Below are positions 44,745-56,265 of a stretch of DNA of 64,000 nt, one piece after another. The first letter of the stretch is position 1. Every line of letters begins with the position of its first letter. The DNA comes from Sepioteuthis lessoniana. Taxonomy: Eukaryota > Mollusca > Cephalopoda > Myopsida > Loliginidae. The stretch covers positions 56,175,081-56,239,080 of the forward strand of contig OY757921.1 in NCBI GenBank assembly GCA_963585895.1. Direction: 5' to 3'. Below the pieces are notes generated by a model. That model made no database searches. It had not been told where the DNA came from and saw only the letters and a list, made by a program, of their open reading frames with translations. The position numbers and the translations under genes are program-made.

Positions 44745-45690
44745 AATAAAGGAGGCTCCTGTGTATAGAAACACTTCACTCAACCCAGCAGTATAGTAGC
44801 AGCCAACGCTATATAAATACGGCAGGTAGTAACCAAAAGTCAAATCGGCAGTCAGAATCGACAGAGCCTGAACGAGAGGTATCTGTTTTCTCTCCCAGCA
44901 GCATGGGGTCTGCATCCTCCCCATTAAACCAAGCTGCCGAACGAGGGGTCTGCATCCTTACCACCAGCCGAAGCAAAAGACATGGAATCCAACTAATCCC
45001 AACCGCCGATTCAGGTCAGCCAACTAGACCAATCACAGCTGCTCTTCTCGTTCAACAGCTCTTTTGGGAGCTGACCTCAGAAAGTCTACCATTCAATAGC
45101 TCTTGTAAAAGCGAACTTTAGAAAGTCTACCGAGATCACTTTTGGTCTCCTCACTACACCTTCCTGGTAGATACTACAGGATGACAACGCAGCAACCAGC
45201 ACCAACTGCAGCATTCTGTAGCATTCAGTCCACGAGTGACCTCACTGCTCGGACTAGCACCAACGCTTCAAGGCCACATCAACACACACCCGGTTCACCA
45301 AAGTGCTGCACAACTGGGACATCGATCATCCAGTCTTTGCAACCAATGCGTCCATATCATCGACCGTCTCCAGCAACATCAATAACCTGACCATACAGCA
45401 ACACCTAAGATCTGCACCAAGCACAAAGACCATCCTCACCTTCTAGACGCGCTGTCCCCACAAACTAATGGACTGCTGAGTCTAAGACTTTCTATGTCTC
45501 TGACAATCGACAACCAACAGAGCCTACACCAACGTGATGCAATAATCACGATTTCTACACCCATACACCTTTTTGGGTAAGATTCGCTCAATAAAACCTG
45601 AATTTAAACTTATCCACTTTTCTCTGTCATTCGTCCAGTCCTCTATCAATCGCAACACGCATGTATACCAGTCCCGCGACAATATATATA
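44745..45690 (+). other. GC-richer unit with TATA box and AATAAA, unknown (LTR-like?)
   Basis: A block of about 950 bp more GC-rich than its flanks. It contains TATATAAATAC (44811-44820 region) and AATAAA at 45590-45595, and ends near CAGTCCCGCGACA before (AT)n. Two short imperfect duplications (GGGGTCTGCATCC at about 44905 and 44946; GAAAGTCTACC at about 45079 and 45121) lie inside. Frames 44903-45118 and 45142-45387 carry no known motif. It might be a solo LTR or a non-autonomous retroposon; no target duplication found. Confidence 0.4.
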
Positions 45691-46214
45691 TATGTGTGTG
45701 TGTATGTATTTTTATTTTATTTAACGAATCCAGATTACGCAGATACCCTTAAAAAGAAGCAGAAAATTAATGAAATATAGAATGCAATATAAGATGCCAT
45801 GGAAATAGATGGCATCAGTAGGGATTGAGTTTATGACCCTCCAGTGCAGATTATAAATAAACCAACCATATACACCTGATCTTCAAAAGACCGCACACAA
45901 GAAAAAAAATCACATCCTGTGGAAATTCCTCACGTAAAGTGATACCTAACATTTTAAGTGCTTCCGCATAATTCCTTCGTAAAAAAAATTAACCATAAAT
46001 ACCATAAAGAATAGAATAAAATAAATATTTTAAAAGTTCAAATGAATTTATCCATTTAATAAAAACGTTATTGTCCATGATTTTCAACAATTTCTCGATA
46101 AAAAGATCAAAGCAAATATTAAAAAAAGCAAGTAAACGTAAATTAAAATGTACCGTAAATTGCGATGTACAATTGGTCAATTTTTTAATTATTTTTTCAG
46201 CACTCAATCTGCGT
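45691..46214. other. AT-rich region, nothing recognised
   Basis: Short (TA)n(TG)n at 45682-45707. No gene. Confidence 0.45.
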
Positions 46215-46500
46215 ATTGTTTGTTTGTTTGTTTGTTTGTTTTGTGTGTGTATGTGTGTACGTGCGAGTATGAGCATGTGCGTGTGTGTGTGTGTGTGTGT
46301 GTGCACGCGCGTTCTGTGTACGTGTGTGTGTATGTGTGTGTGCACGAGTATATATGTGTACATGCTGATGGGTGTGTGCGTTTATGCGTCTTTGCGGGCA
46401 CGTGTGTGTATATGTGAGTGCGTGCGTGCGCACATGAGTATGTATGCATGAGAGAGAGAGAGAGAGCGGGTATGTATGTGTGCACGTGCACACACTGTTG
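46215..46500. repeat. degenerate (GTTT)n/(GT)n purine-pyrimidine alternating tract
   Basis: TTTG units at 46216-46240, then about 200 bp of degenerate GT/GC/AT alternation with (GA)n at 46451-46466. Frames on both strands are low-complexity and not genes. Alternating purine-pyrimidine DNA of this length favours Z-DNA. Confidence 0.9.
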
Positions 46501-47115
46501 TATTCTCAAAAGAATAAACATTACAATAGAATAAGAGAATAGTAGTGGGACTATTCTAATGTGTTACTGGGAAACTCGTGGGTAAATACGAACTATTGAT
46601 GTTGTTTAGATTACAATATAACTTATGATATTAGATTCGATGTATTCTAAAAGAGTATAGAGAATTTTATTCACATTATAGATCGGTAGGTATGTTCGAA
46701 AAAACCTTTGATATCGACATAAAAAGGACTTGCGGATTTTTATTACTTTTTACATGTAAAACAGTCAGATGCTTTTTCCAAATAAATACTTTTTACTTGC
46801 AAGCTTAGTTTGACAAAAACCAAAAGTGAACGACTCCCAGTGCCAATTGAAATCGCTTGTGATGGTCTACTAGCCAATCTATTCATTACACCACGCAAGG
46901 TGACTTACAAGGGAAAAAAACCTTTACATAGATTTGTCACAAGGCATCAGTGGTCTCGGTGGGAGTAGCCTAGTGAAGACTGACTTTCAAAACACAACGA
47001 GGTGCCTACAATTGCATTTATGCAGACAAAAAAGTCTGTGGGGCCCTTTTAATAAAATCACTCCTATACCTTTTTCCTTTCTTCAGAAAATATGCATATG
47101 AAATTTGGTTTTAGT
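46501..47115. other. region without recognised gene
   Basis: A possible decayed SINE lies around 46850-46990 (ATTACACCACGCAAGGTG; box features unclear). Confidence 0.35.
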
Positions 47116-47250
47116 ATAATAAAAGTATGCATTTGCCCAATCCCTATCCGAAAGGCAGGATATGATACAAGGTCATTTTTAAGCGGACTACAACAGGTGT
47201 GAATTCAGAATTTTCCTTCGTCTATACTGGTTGCCTATGAAAAGCTAAAA
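47116..47250 (-). repeat. SINE family C 3' body fragment (reverse)
   Basis: CCCAATCCCTATCCGAAAGG, GATACAAGGTCATTTTTAAG, GGTGTGAATTCAGAATTTTCC: the reverse complement of the family C body. Confidence 0.6.
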
Positions 47251-48105
47251 TAGAAAATGAAAGTGAATACGTTTTTGATGATATTATTCAAATAAATATT
47301 GTGAAGGTAACATGCTTGTTTTTATATCATCACTAGTAAAAGGTAATTACTTTCCAAATACTAATATATAAATAAACTTTTTCAATCTAAATTTTTTTAC
47401 AATCTGTTGGGGTTAGAAAAAAGAAAAAGATAAAAGAAAAGAAAATTTATCCAAAAGTGTAGTAGATACCAGAGTCCTCTGACTGGAAGCGAGATCCACG
47501 CATACCTGAAAGACAAGACTTATCGGCGCTAAAGAGAAACATTTTCTCATTCAGCAGTGACCACTTGGACTAGAAAGAACTACCTTTCTCCGGCTGCTGA
47601 TGGGAAAAAACACGTCTCTGCTTAGAGGCACGCTGGCTCACTCTCCCACTAATAGCAGCCTTTGCTTAACATCTACTAAACAACAGGGCAAACCTTCAAA
47701 CTTACAACTAACCAAAATCACTCTCTTATTGCAAGCTGACACCGCCGAAACAAACATAACTGAAAACATTCACAGGAAATATCTATCGACTTTAGACTTG
47801 TCATCTACCGAAAATGACCTACTTTTCATTGCCTCATTTGGGAAATGCAATTGTTTCCCAATAGTCCTAGAAGACATTTCTTCGCCAGAGAGTAGCCGTA
47901 TTAAATCCTAAAATAATGTTTAAGTAGAAAGGTATATTCGTTGCTTTTCTACCTTTCTTCAGTAATTGTTTTGCAGCATTCTACCGACAAAGAAGACACC
48001 AACAAATTAAATGAGGGTAAGAAAAAACAATGGGATCAGACACGACAACAACTCACAACCAAAGAATCTACGAAACTAAAACAAATAACCAACAACTAAA
48101 TCTTC
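47251..48105. other. region with one unassigned 103-codon ORF
   Basis: Plus-strand frame 47600-47911 starts MGKNTSLLRGTLAHSPTNSS, is Ser/Thr/Leu-rich and ends SSPESSRIKS. No domain recognised, no homologous neighbour. It may be chance. The stretch 47470-47930 is somewhat GC-richer than its flanks. Confidence 0.3.
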
Positions 48106-48109
48106 CTAA

Positions 48110-48244
48110 GCCCCATAAATGCTTTCTGCACGAAAACGCAATGCAATATCAGAAGATTATTTCAAATATAAGATGATATAAAACACGATAAACATTCACG
48201 AGTTTCACGCTTTCTATCATCAGGTATTCAACACGTCTGACTTG

Positions 48245-48292
<48 letters not shown>

Positions 48293-48310
48293 GTGTGTGT
48301 GTGTGTGTGA
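48110..48310 (+). repeat. (TA)n-associated repeat, copy 2
   Basis: GCTTTCTGCACGAAAACGCA, AATATAAGATGATATAAAAC, TTCACGAGTTTCACGC, GGTATTCAACACGTCTGACTTG. The central dyad of copy 1 is mostly lost. It ends in (TA)n then (TG)n at 48247-48309. Confidence 0.65.
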
Positions 48311-48317
48311 TTTTACG

Positions 48318-51250
48318 ATTCCATTCTCATCATCATCATCATGTCGTGCCGCCTGCACGGATATCCCTGACACTCTCCCGCCACTTTTTCCTGTCGTTCA
48401 TCGCCTCTGACAGGTCTTCAGGGCTACATCTCGTATCCTCACAGAGCTGCGGTATGTATGTTCGAGCTGGCCGTCCTGCTTTTGCTCGGCCATATGTGGG
48501 GGTCCATAGGAGTACATCACTTATGAACTCGTCCCTGCTTCTCCAGCAGTGTCCTGCATGTCTGGTTCTTCTAACTAGGATATTTTTCGTGATGGGAGGT
48601 AGGTGGCCATATAGTTGGTGCTTTCAAGGGTGTTGCCTCCAGGACTTGTTCAATATTGCTCGCAACATTCTTGTGTAATTGCCGTCTAGCTTTTTCTCCA
48701 GCCGTTTTGTTAGCGTCCAAGTAGTGCATCCATATCACAGTATCGATACGACTGCTGCTTGGAAGAAACTGCGTTTCATTTTATCGGTCAGGTCTGACTT
48801 CCATATGATCGATAGCTTATCGATAGCTATCCATGCCTTCGTTAGCCACGTGTCGATGTCTTTTTCTGTTGATGAGACACTGCTTCCTAGGTAGGTGAAC
48901 TTGTCAACTAGTTTCAGAGAGGTTTCGTCTATTGTGGAAATGTCGCCTGTTTTATATTGGTCGGTGTATTTGCCAGAATTGCTATGTCATCGGTATAGTC
49001 AGCATCGGTAATTGTTTTTGCGGGGTACCTTCTGCTTCTTTTCTTTGTCAGCTCGAAGCCGTTTTCTTTGATTTTATCGATCGATGTTCTAAGCACGTAG
49101 TCTAGACAGATGATAAAAAGGTATGGCGCTAGCATGTCCCCTTGTAGTACTCCTGCTACAATGTCGAAGTATTCTGTGTCTCCATCCGGTGAACGTACTT
49201 TCACTTTGGTGTTTCTATAGAGAATCGTTATTGCTATGACGGTCTCTTTTGGTAGGCCGTATGCTAGTAAGATTAGTTCCATCTTCCCCCTGCGAATGGA
49301 ATCGAAGGCCTTGGTAAAGTCGACAAATAGTATTGTCACCTGTAGGTTTTTTTTTCCCGTACGCCTTCAAGGATTCTACGGATAGTCAATATTTGTGAGG
49401 TTGTGGATCTATTTCTCCGGAAGCCATTTTGCTTTTTCCAAAGAATGTTGTGAATTTTGGGTTCTATGCGGTTTCGTTGTAGGGCATTCTAAATTTTAGC
49501 TGCTATGGATGTAAGTGTTATACCTCGGTAGTTCTTGGCTAATCCGAGGTCCCCCTTTTTAGGAAAGGGGTGGGTGCATCCCTTCATCCATCTGTCTATC
49601 GGATTTTGATTATAGACAGCGTTACAGTGTCGGAGCAGTATGTCGTCGAATTGTCTGGTCTTCCATACTTCTGGGGGAATCTCGTCAAGCCCTGCAGCTT
49701 TCCTATTTTTCATTTTTCTAAGAACTGAGTCGAGTTCTTCTTGAGTGAACGGTCCTAGTTTAATGTCCATTTGCTTACTAATAATTCTGGTGATTGGTTC
49801 ATATGTAACTTTCGGTGGGTTTCCTAGTAGATTTTCAAAATGCTGTTTCAAACAGTTTTATTCTTTCTTGATGGTTTGTAGCTTTCAATTTAGCTTTGGT
49901 TGTGCTCTTCCTTCTACTCACTTCGTTTATCGTTTGCCAGGCTATCCTAGATTGTCCATCTTCCACTGAGTCTCTAATCCTATCTATCTGTTTTTGTATG
50001 TATTCTGTCTGTTCTTTTAGATATATGCTTGCTAATTCATTTTGTGCCTTTTTTTCGGACATTTGTGTTTGTTGGGTTCTTCCTATAGCATTTGGAGGCA
50101 GTTTTCACGTCTGCACATTTTTCTCTCACCGCTAATGTTTCCCATGGGACTCTATGTTTAGTTCTAGGTTTTGTTGGAATACATTTTGATGCTGCCTCGA
50201 GGTGTGCGTTGACGAAATTCTCATATTCGTCATTTGGGTTACCTTTTTCTGTCTTCTATAGTGCCTCGAATCCGTTTCTCAATTCTAATACATATTTATC
50301 TCTAATATCTCTGTCGTTAAAAAGGGCCCAGTCATTGTGTTTGGTGGTCGCTGTTCATGCGGCTTTTTTTCGTAGGCTTAGTCGTATTTTTGCCGTGACT
50401 ATTCGGTGATCAGAGGACACACCCTCGAAAGAGGAGTATGCCTCGCAATTCATTGCGCTATTTTTCCATTTCTTGTTTATAAAGACGTAGTCTATCTGTG
50501 CTTTAGTATTGTTCACATATGTATAGGTCCATAATTTTCCCTCCCTCTCTTGAAAGTTTGTATTGAGGCATGTTAATCTATTTTCTATCATGAAATCTGT
50601 TAGATGTTGTCCATTCCTATTTGACGTGTTGTGTAGGCTGTATTTGTTGTTTCCGTTTTTCCCGATTTGGGCATTCATGTATCCGCCAATGACTAGCACG
50701 TTGTGTTTCGGAATGCTACGCACTAGAGAAGATAGCAAATCGTAGAAGGCGACGAGTTCAGTTTCTTCACTAACAATGGTAGGGCTGTAGCAGGAGATGA
50801 TTGTTGCTCTGGGATTGCCATTGAAAGTAGCTACCATCATCCTAGGTTGTATTCTCTCAATGCTATTAAGTGTTTTTAACGCTCTTGGTCCTATAAGCAT
50901 TCCTATCCCTCCTACTGTGGCATTGACAGAGTTTTTCCATGCTGATACAGTGGCTAGCATCCATCCATTGCCAGTATCGTGATATTTGATATCCTCTGCA
51001 GGACGTGCCCCTTTTTTACCCGCACGAAGAGCGATGCGGTTTATATATCTGGTTTGAGTGTGGGTCATAGTTATCTTTCGATGGCTGTTTTTATTCTCAT
51101 CTATAGAAGCCACTCTTATAGATGAGCAGCAGTAGTTCCCCGATCGAACTGACAATCCTGAGCGTTAAGCCGTGAGACTCATACGTCCAGGACCAGGTTA
51201 GGCATTGCGTTTGGCCGTCAGAGGGTTTATTCGCATTGCTTTACGTCCAT
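48318..51250 (-). mobile_element. RTE-like LINE, copy 1
   Basis: Minus-strand APE + RT element of about 2.9 kb. The 3' end is marked by GGCGGCACGACATGATG followed by (GAT)n at 48325-48342 (element sense). The other copy (57.1-59.2 kb) ends in the same way, so this is the true 3' terminus. The 5' part lies near 51160-51250. One long polyprotein split by stops and frameshifts. Confidence 0.85.
48345..51155 (-). pseudogene. RTE-like polyprotein: AP endonuclease + reverse transcriptase, decayed
   Basis: Endonuclease 51155-50355 (266 codons open): GGIGMLIGPRALKTLNSIER, ATIISCYSPT, HNVLVIGGYMNAQIG, LWTYTYVNNTKAQIDYVFI and GVSSDHRIVTAKIRL (the SDH motif). The initiating part of the domain is only partly recognisable, so the start is uncertain. 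Linker about 50350-49860. RT fingers 49851-49489 (FTQEELDSVLRKMKNRKAAG, NYRGITLTSIAAKI), palm 49339-48929 (LFVDFTKAFDSI, GVLQGDMLAPYLFIICLDYV) and motif C as YTDD at 48986-48997 in place of the usual YADD. Thumb and C-terminus lie at about 48680-48345. Frame breaks near 49860, 49480, 49350 and 48930. Confidence 0.85.
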
Positions 51251-52480
51251 CATGCTGCTTCCCATGTGTACGTAAAAATAAATAAATAAATAAAATAAAA
51301 AATGAGCCTTTCTTTTCCAGTAAGTTTTAACTTAGTTCAAGTCCAAGACTAATGTATAGTTATAAGAGTTGTTTTTTGTATAGTTTCACCTGTCTTCTGA
51401 TATTGGCCCTAACATGTTTGTTTTGGGAGTTTTTTTTTGTTTTTGTTTTTTTGCATTGGGGACTTTCTTTACAAAGGCTATTTTTTGTTGTTTTTTCTAA
51501 ACTACTTGGGGGTCTGTGGGGATTCTAAGCTTTTAGAAAAGACTCTTCCATGTACCGAGAGTGTTAGCACCTTTGCCTTGGGTCATATATTAAATTTGGA
51601 TTTACGGTAAAATTGTCTTTATATTTAAAACACATCGTACATGCGGCATTTTACAAAGAAAATAGCATACAATTTTGTAAAATTTTCTAGCATTTTAAAT
51701 CATTAGGACTTAAAGACAATGTACTGACCAGTTTTGGACTCTTGGCTTCTGGTGGCACATGGTTAGTTCTTCATAGCTGGCGTTCTCCTTTACCGTTTAG
51801 TCATTAATGGATTTGAATAAAATTTGTGTAGGTCTACTACTTGAGGAGGGGAACAATAGTCATTTCGTTATTTTTTGGGTTTGTTTTGTTTTGTTTTGTT
51901 TTTTTGGCGGGTGGCATTGGGGACTTTCTTTACTTTGACTGTTTTTCGTTTTTTTTGTTTTGTTTTGTTTTTCGTTTTTTCTAAACCATACTTTTAAAAC
52001 TCGGAGACATACAATAATTAATGGAATTTCTTAACTACCCCGACTGGCCCGATTAAGTAACTCCAAATGTGATATAATCATGGCACACTAAGCAATCCTG
52101 ACTTTTTCATTTACTTTTTGCTTAATTTTCTTACTTTTGCATTAATCTTTTTTCATTTAGATGTCCTTCTGTATTCTATCCTATAGGTTTACATTACATT
52201 TTTACTCAACAAATATTTTGGTTATTTCGTTGGAATTTAGATTATTTAGTAATTATTGGGGTAGGAGTTCTTGCTTTGTGTTTTGTTTTTTTATCTTTCG
52301 TTTTCCTTTATTTTTTGTTTGTTTTTGCTTTGTTTTTGTTTTGTTTGTTCTTGTTTTGTCTTCCTTTGTTTTTCATTTGTTTGTTGGGGAGGGGGGTATG
52401 AATGTTTTTATGGGTTTTTTTTTCGTATTTCGGGTCGATCTGCTCTCCAGTTTTTTCAACATTTCCGTCAAACTACCTTA
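51251..52480. other. T/G-biased region, no gene recognised
   Basis: From 51360 to about 52470 the plus strand is strongly T-rich with G and poor in A/C runs (many GTTTT motifs). Two partly similar blocks (GCATTGGGGACTTTCTTTAC at 51453 and 51908) suggest an old local duplication. Frames 52161-52517 and 52271-52525 are Phe/Cys-rich products of this composition. Confidence 0.5.
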
Positions 52481-54020
52481 TGGATATTACCTACCAATGA
52501 TAATTTATCTTATCTAGATAAATGAAAACACATTTAATTAAATTTAACCGAGCCGTCTATTTCTACTGCTATAAACTTACACATGTCATAATCATCAATA
52601 CAAAAAATGCATCAAGGAAATTAAATTAATTTGTGCTAGACTTGGCAAATGAAAAGTTAAACCTTTTAAAATTATCAACACAAAAATTGAAAAGAAAACT
52701 TAAGTAGACACTTCCTTTTAACTGCAGACATTGGGATACACTTCTATTTCATCTTCCTGGTGTGTTCTCCACATCCGGTGTCTGTTCGTGTAAATGAGCA
52801 AAACAAAATCCAGTTCCAAATTCAACCCCGAAATTTATATTGATTTGTATATTTTATATTGTACACAGACAAGATTACTCAGCATTGCCTGGAGCAAGAA
52901 ATTTCCAAGACCATCATTGGCATTCAATAACTTATCATAATAGAACTGATGTTTAATGGAGTCATTCAAACAGAGAAAAGAATTGATAAGTATAAAAGAA
53001 TAAAAGAAAAATGGAGACATTTGACCTATGTCTGTTATTTCAATGTTACAATCTGAAAAGTTTATCAAGACATTACAATAACGTTAGAAATTCTGCTTGT
53101 CTATTTAACTGGTAGGAATATAAACAGTTCTCATAGATAAGAGCTTTTCTGATGATAAACCCTGGAGTACAAAGTAACAATTACATGCTGGTCTATTTTC
53201 ACTTCACTCGCTGGATGGGTTGGTTAAGGTTAGATATTGATAATTACAAGGCACAAGGCCACAATTGTTGAGCCTTTTGTTGCATAGCCCTTTGATGGTT
53301 GATCTGTGTATATGTGGGCTTTACTCTCCGTTCTATGTCGTTTGCTATATGTTTATGAAATATAAGCCTTGCACTACTACTGATTAGCTCCTATTTCCAC
53401 CAGTTTGTCCCTTACTTTTTTCTTCTCCAGTCATTTCATTTTCGAGTCTCGATCGCTCTATCTCGTACTACCATCCTTGTTCTTGTTCGTTGATGAGGGA
53501 TGACATCACGACCCCAATTTCGTGTGCCCTCTGCTTTTTATTTATTGACGACTTTTCCCTTCATTGCTCGCTCGGTCTAAACAGGAAATCAATGAGCGCA
53601 TAATGGTGTGTTAAACCTCTCATGTTGAGTTTTTCCAATTGAACATCTTATTCTAACTCTAGAGACGTTTTCGTCACCTGATAGAAACCATTCAATCAGA
53701 GACGTTGTCTCAGATTAACACTGACTTCAACGGTTAGCCATCAAACTGGTTGAAATTACTGTACCTTTCCATTCACGATTCAACTTGAATGCTACACTAT
53801 CTATGTATCCAAAATAGATATCACCGATCAGTTATATGATAATTTGATAATAATCAAACTCACTACACATCAATTAAAATAACGTGCAAAGCACCGTTCT
53901 AAGTCGAGGCGTCAAGTTAAATATTTTAAAGTTAATCTTTCTCAGAAGTAGAACATTCGCCAAAGACATTAAAGCCATTTTCAAATATTGTAGATCTAGA
54001 CCATAATTTGAAAATGGTAT
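52481..54020. other. region without recognised gene
   Basis: A somewhat GC-richer part at about 53250-53600 has no motif I recognise. No tandem repeats of note. Confidence 0.4.
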
Positions 54021-54315
54021 ATGTATATGTATGTGTGTGTGTTTTTATGTGTGAGCGTGTGCGTGTTCGTGCGTGTGCGTGTGCGTGTCTGAATAATTGC
54101 ATCGAACGTGAAACAGCTGTCATGAACTATTAGATAAAAAGCATTGATTATTAATTATAATTAATATCATTGTTATCAATATCACGACATTTTTTAAATA
54201 GTTAGAACTCTGTATAACAAAAGAACCGAAAAAAATAGAGAGAGAGAGAGAGAGAGAGAGAAAGGGAGGGAAAGAAATTTGTACCAGAATTGGCTTAGCT
54301 TCGCAATACCTATCT

Positions 54316-54364
<49 letters not shown>

Positions 54365-54365
54365 G
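54021..54365. repeat. cluster of microsatellites: (GT)n-like, (GA)n, (GATA)n
   Basis: Degenerate GT alternation at 54022-54090, (GA)n at 54235-54262 and (GATA)n at 54318-54363. Confidence 0.9.
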
Positions 54366-56265
54366 AAAACTAGGCCGCTGTTCTGTATTGATAAAACACC
54401 TCACAAAAAAAGAACTCACTTAAAATGGTCAGCGAGACTAACTAGCAGACTAATCACTGCTGTTACGTCTGCTTTCTTTGAGTCTATTTGTCTTAGACGT
54501 GAACGTGTGAAGATATTTGATAGTTTGACTGCAAATTCAATCAGCAACAATCGGTATACTTTAGTTTATATTCAAGCAATTTAATCGGTATTTATATCAT
54601 TGTTTGTTTTTGTTTTTTTCTGTTGGTTGGATGTGTTTGCGCTCATTTCTGTCTGTGCGTCTCTTGTACAAATGTTCTACACGGAGGCCTATTTTACCCA
54701 AGGATGATGATTGTACACTGAAATAATCACCCACACATGATTCTCTATCGTCATTTACTAAGCTTTGCTTAGTCTAGCGTTCAGGTCTTTGGTTACTTAC
54801 TCATGTAATTAATTGGGCACCTAAGTTAGTATACATGATTGTATCGTCACAAAACTTAATTAAATACAAGTATTTTAAAGTTTCCTGTAATTATTTCATA
54901 TTAATCAACGGAGCATTTACCATTGATATTATTATACACAGATTTATTCAATCTACTGTCCTTGTCTTGCTTGTTATAGTCACGAAATATCAGCCTTTGT
55001 GCTCTACTTCCTTCTTTAGATATCTGTCGAATTCGATAACATTTTCTAAATTAAAAATCTTTTATCAAAATCCTTAAAGTAGACAATTCTTATTCCGCTA
55101 TTCATTATAAAGTACTACCTCGGTTTAGTTATTTCTTCTTTGCAATGTCACGTCTGCTTATCCCAGTGGACTAGAGTATACGTATTTCATTTACCCTGAG
55201 ATTAAAATCCCGATCATAAGAAAAACTACGTACTCTTAAAGAACGTTTATATCTTCTAGGCAATTGGTGAAATTCGGATTGAAATAATCGCTGATGCGAA
55301 TGATTCCGTTATTTTAAAAACGAAATCTTGTATTCGTTTAAATTCATTCCGTAATTTGTCACTGATTAAATTATTTTCTTTCTGTGAATTTACGCGACTT
55401 TTCAGCAAAAGTAAGTATTTCATCATAAAATAACGATTGCAATTTTATTTTATTAATCCTGCTTGTAATATGGATTGGCGTGAAAGATTTTTTACTGCCA
55501 CTTGTGCATAAAATTTGGTGCGAATATAAAAGAAATGCATATATAGAGAGAGAGACTAAAAATTTTGCTAACATACAAAGTATCTACAAGGAATTTAGTT
55601 TCGATTGTTGCAAAATATTGGCCGAAAATTTCATGGAAATGTTTTTTTTTCCCAGATTTGAATTAGACTTTTTTTGCGAATTCTATAAAAATGATCAGGG
55701 TATTTTTATTTATTCAAAATTCCTACTTGATCTGCTACACTACAACCACAAGGTCATAGAAATGCTTCACTTAACGAACCCCAATAGCATTTATTGATTA
55801 GAAAATGGAAATAATAAACAAGTTGAGAAGACGATGAAAAAATATCAACTTTTTTTGGGTTGGATAGACAATTGTCAAAAATTGAAGCAGATTCGACAGG
55901 ATATCTCGAAGAAAAGAAAAAAAGTTAATAAAAGAAAAAATAACTCACCAGAAGTCAATATATAAAAGAATAGATTCACCCATTAAAATAAGAATATTTA
56001 ATTCAGGTAACATTTTTCTCTGGCAACTTCACTCATCCATCAAATTCTTATTGAAGAAAGAGAAAATAAACATAGATATCTATATGTAATTAATAAATAC
56101 CTCTTCTTTTCTTAAATCAAGTGTCTTTTATTATCATTATTTTTCTGATAAAATACTTTCAAATAGTACAGTTATATGAAGAACACTAAACTTGCCGTAC
56201 TTTGGAAAATGTAGGCATAACACTGAAAAGAAAAAAGAAAAATAATGATAATACCGAAATGAATC
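54366..56265. other. AT-rich region, nothing recognised
   Basis: Frame 55480-55797 (105 codons) shows no motif and sits in AT-rich DNA; likely chance. No repeats recognised. Confidence 0.45.

Noticed and set aside
46071..46521. Cys/Val-rich and His/Thr-rich ORFs of about 100 codons on both strands
   Set aside because: Products of alternating GT/AC low-complexity DNA.
48200..48240. Possible hammerhead ribozyme core on the minus strand (CTGATGA ... GAAAC) in the (TA)n-associated repeat
   Set aside because: Only about 10 nt lie between the two core motifs and they cannot form stem II; the second copy has CTGAGGA with no stem either. Motif resemblance alone is not enough.
52161..52525. Phe/Cys-rich 118-codon ORF
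   Set aside because: Explained by T/G-rich composition; no motif or neighbouring gene structure.
55480..55797. 105-codon ORF as a possible host exon
   Set aside because: AT-rich composition, no splice-site pattern or protein family I recognise, no supporting neighbours.
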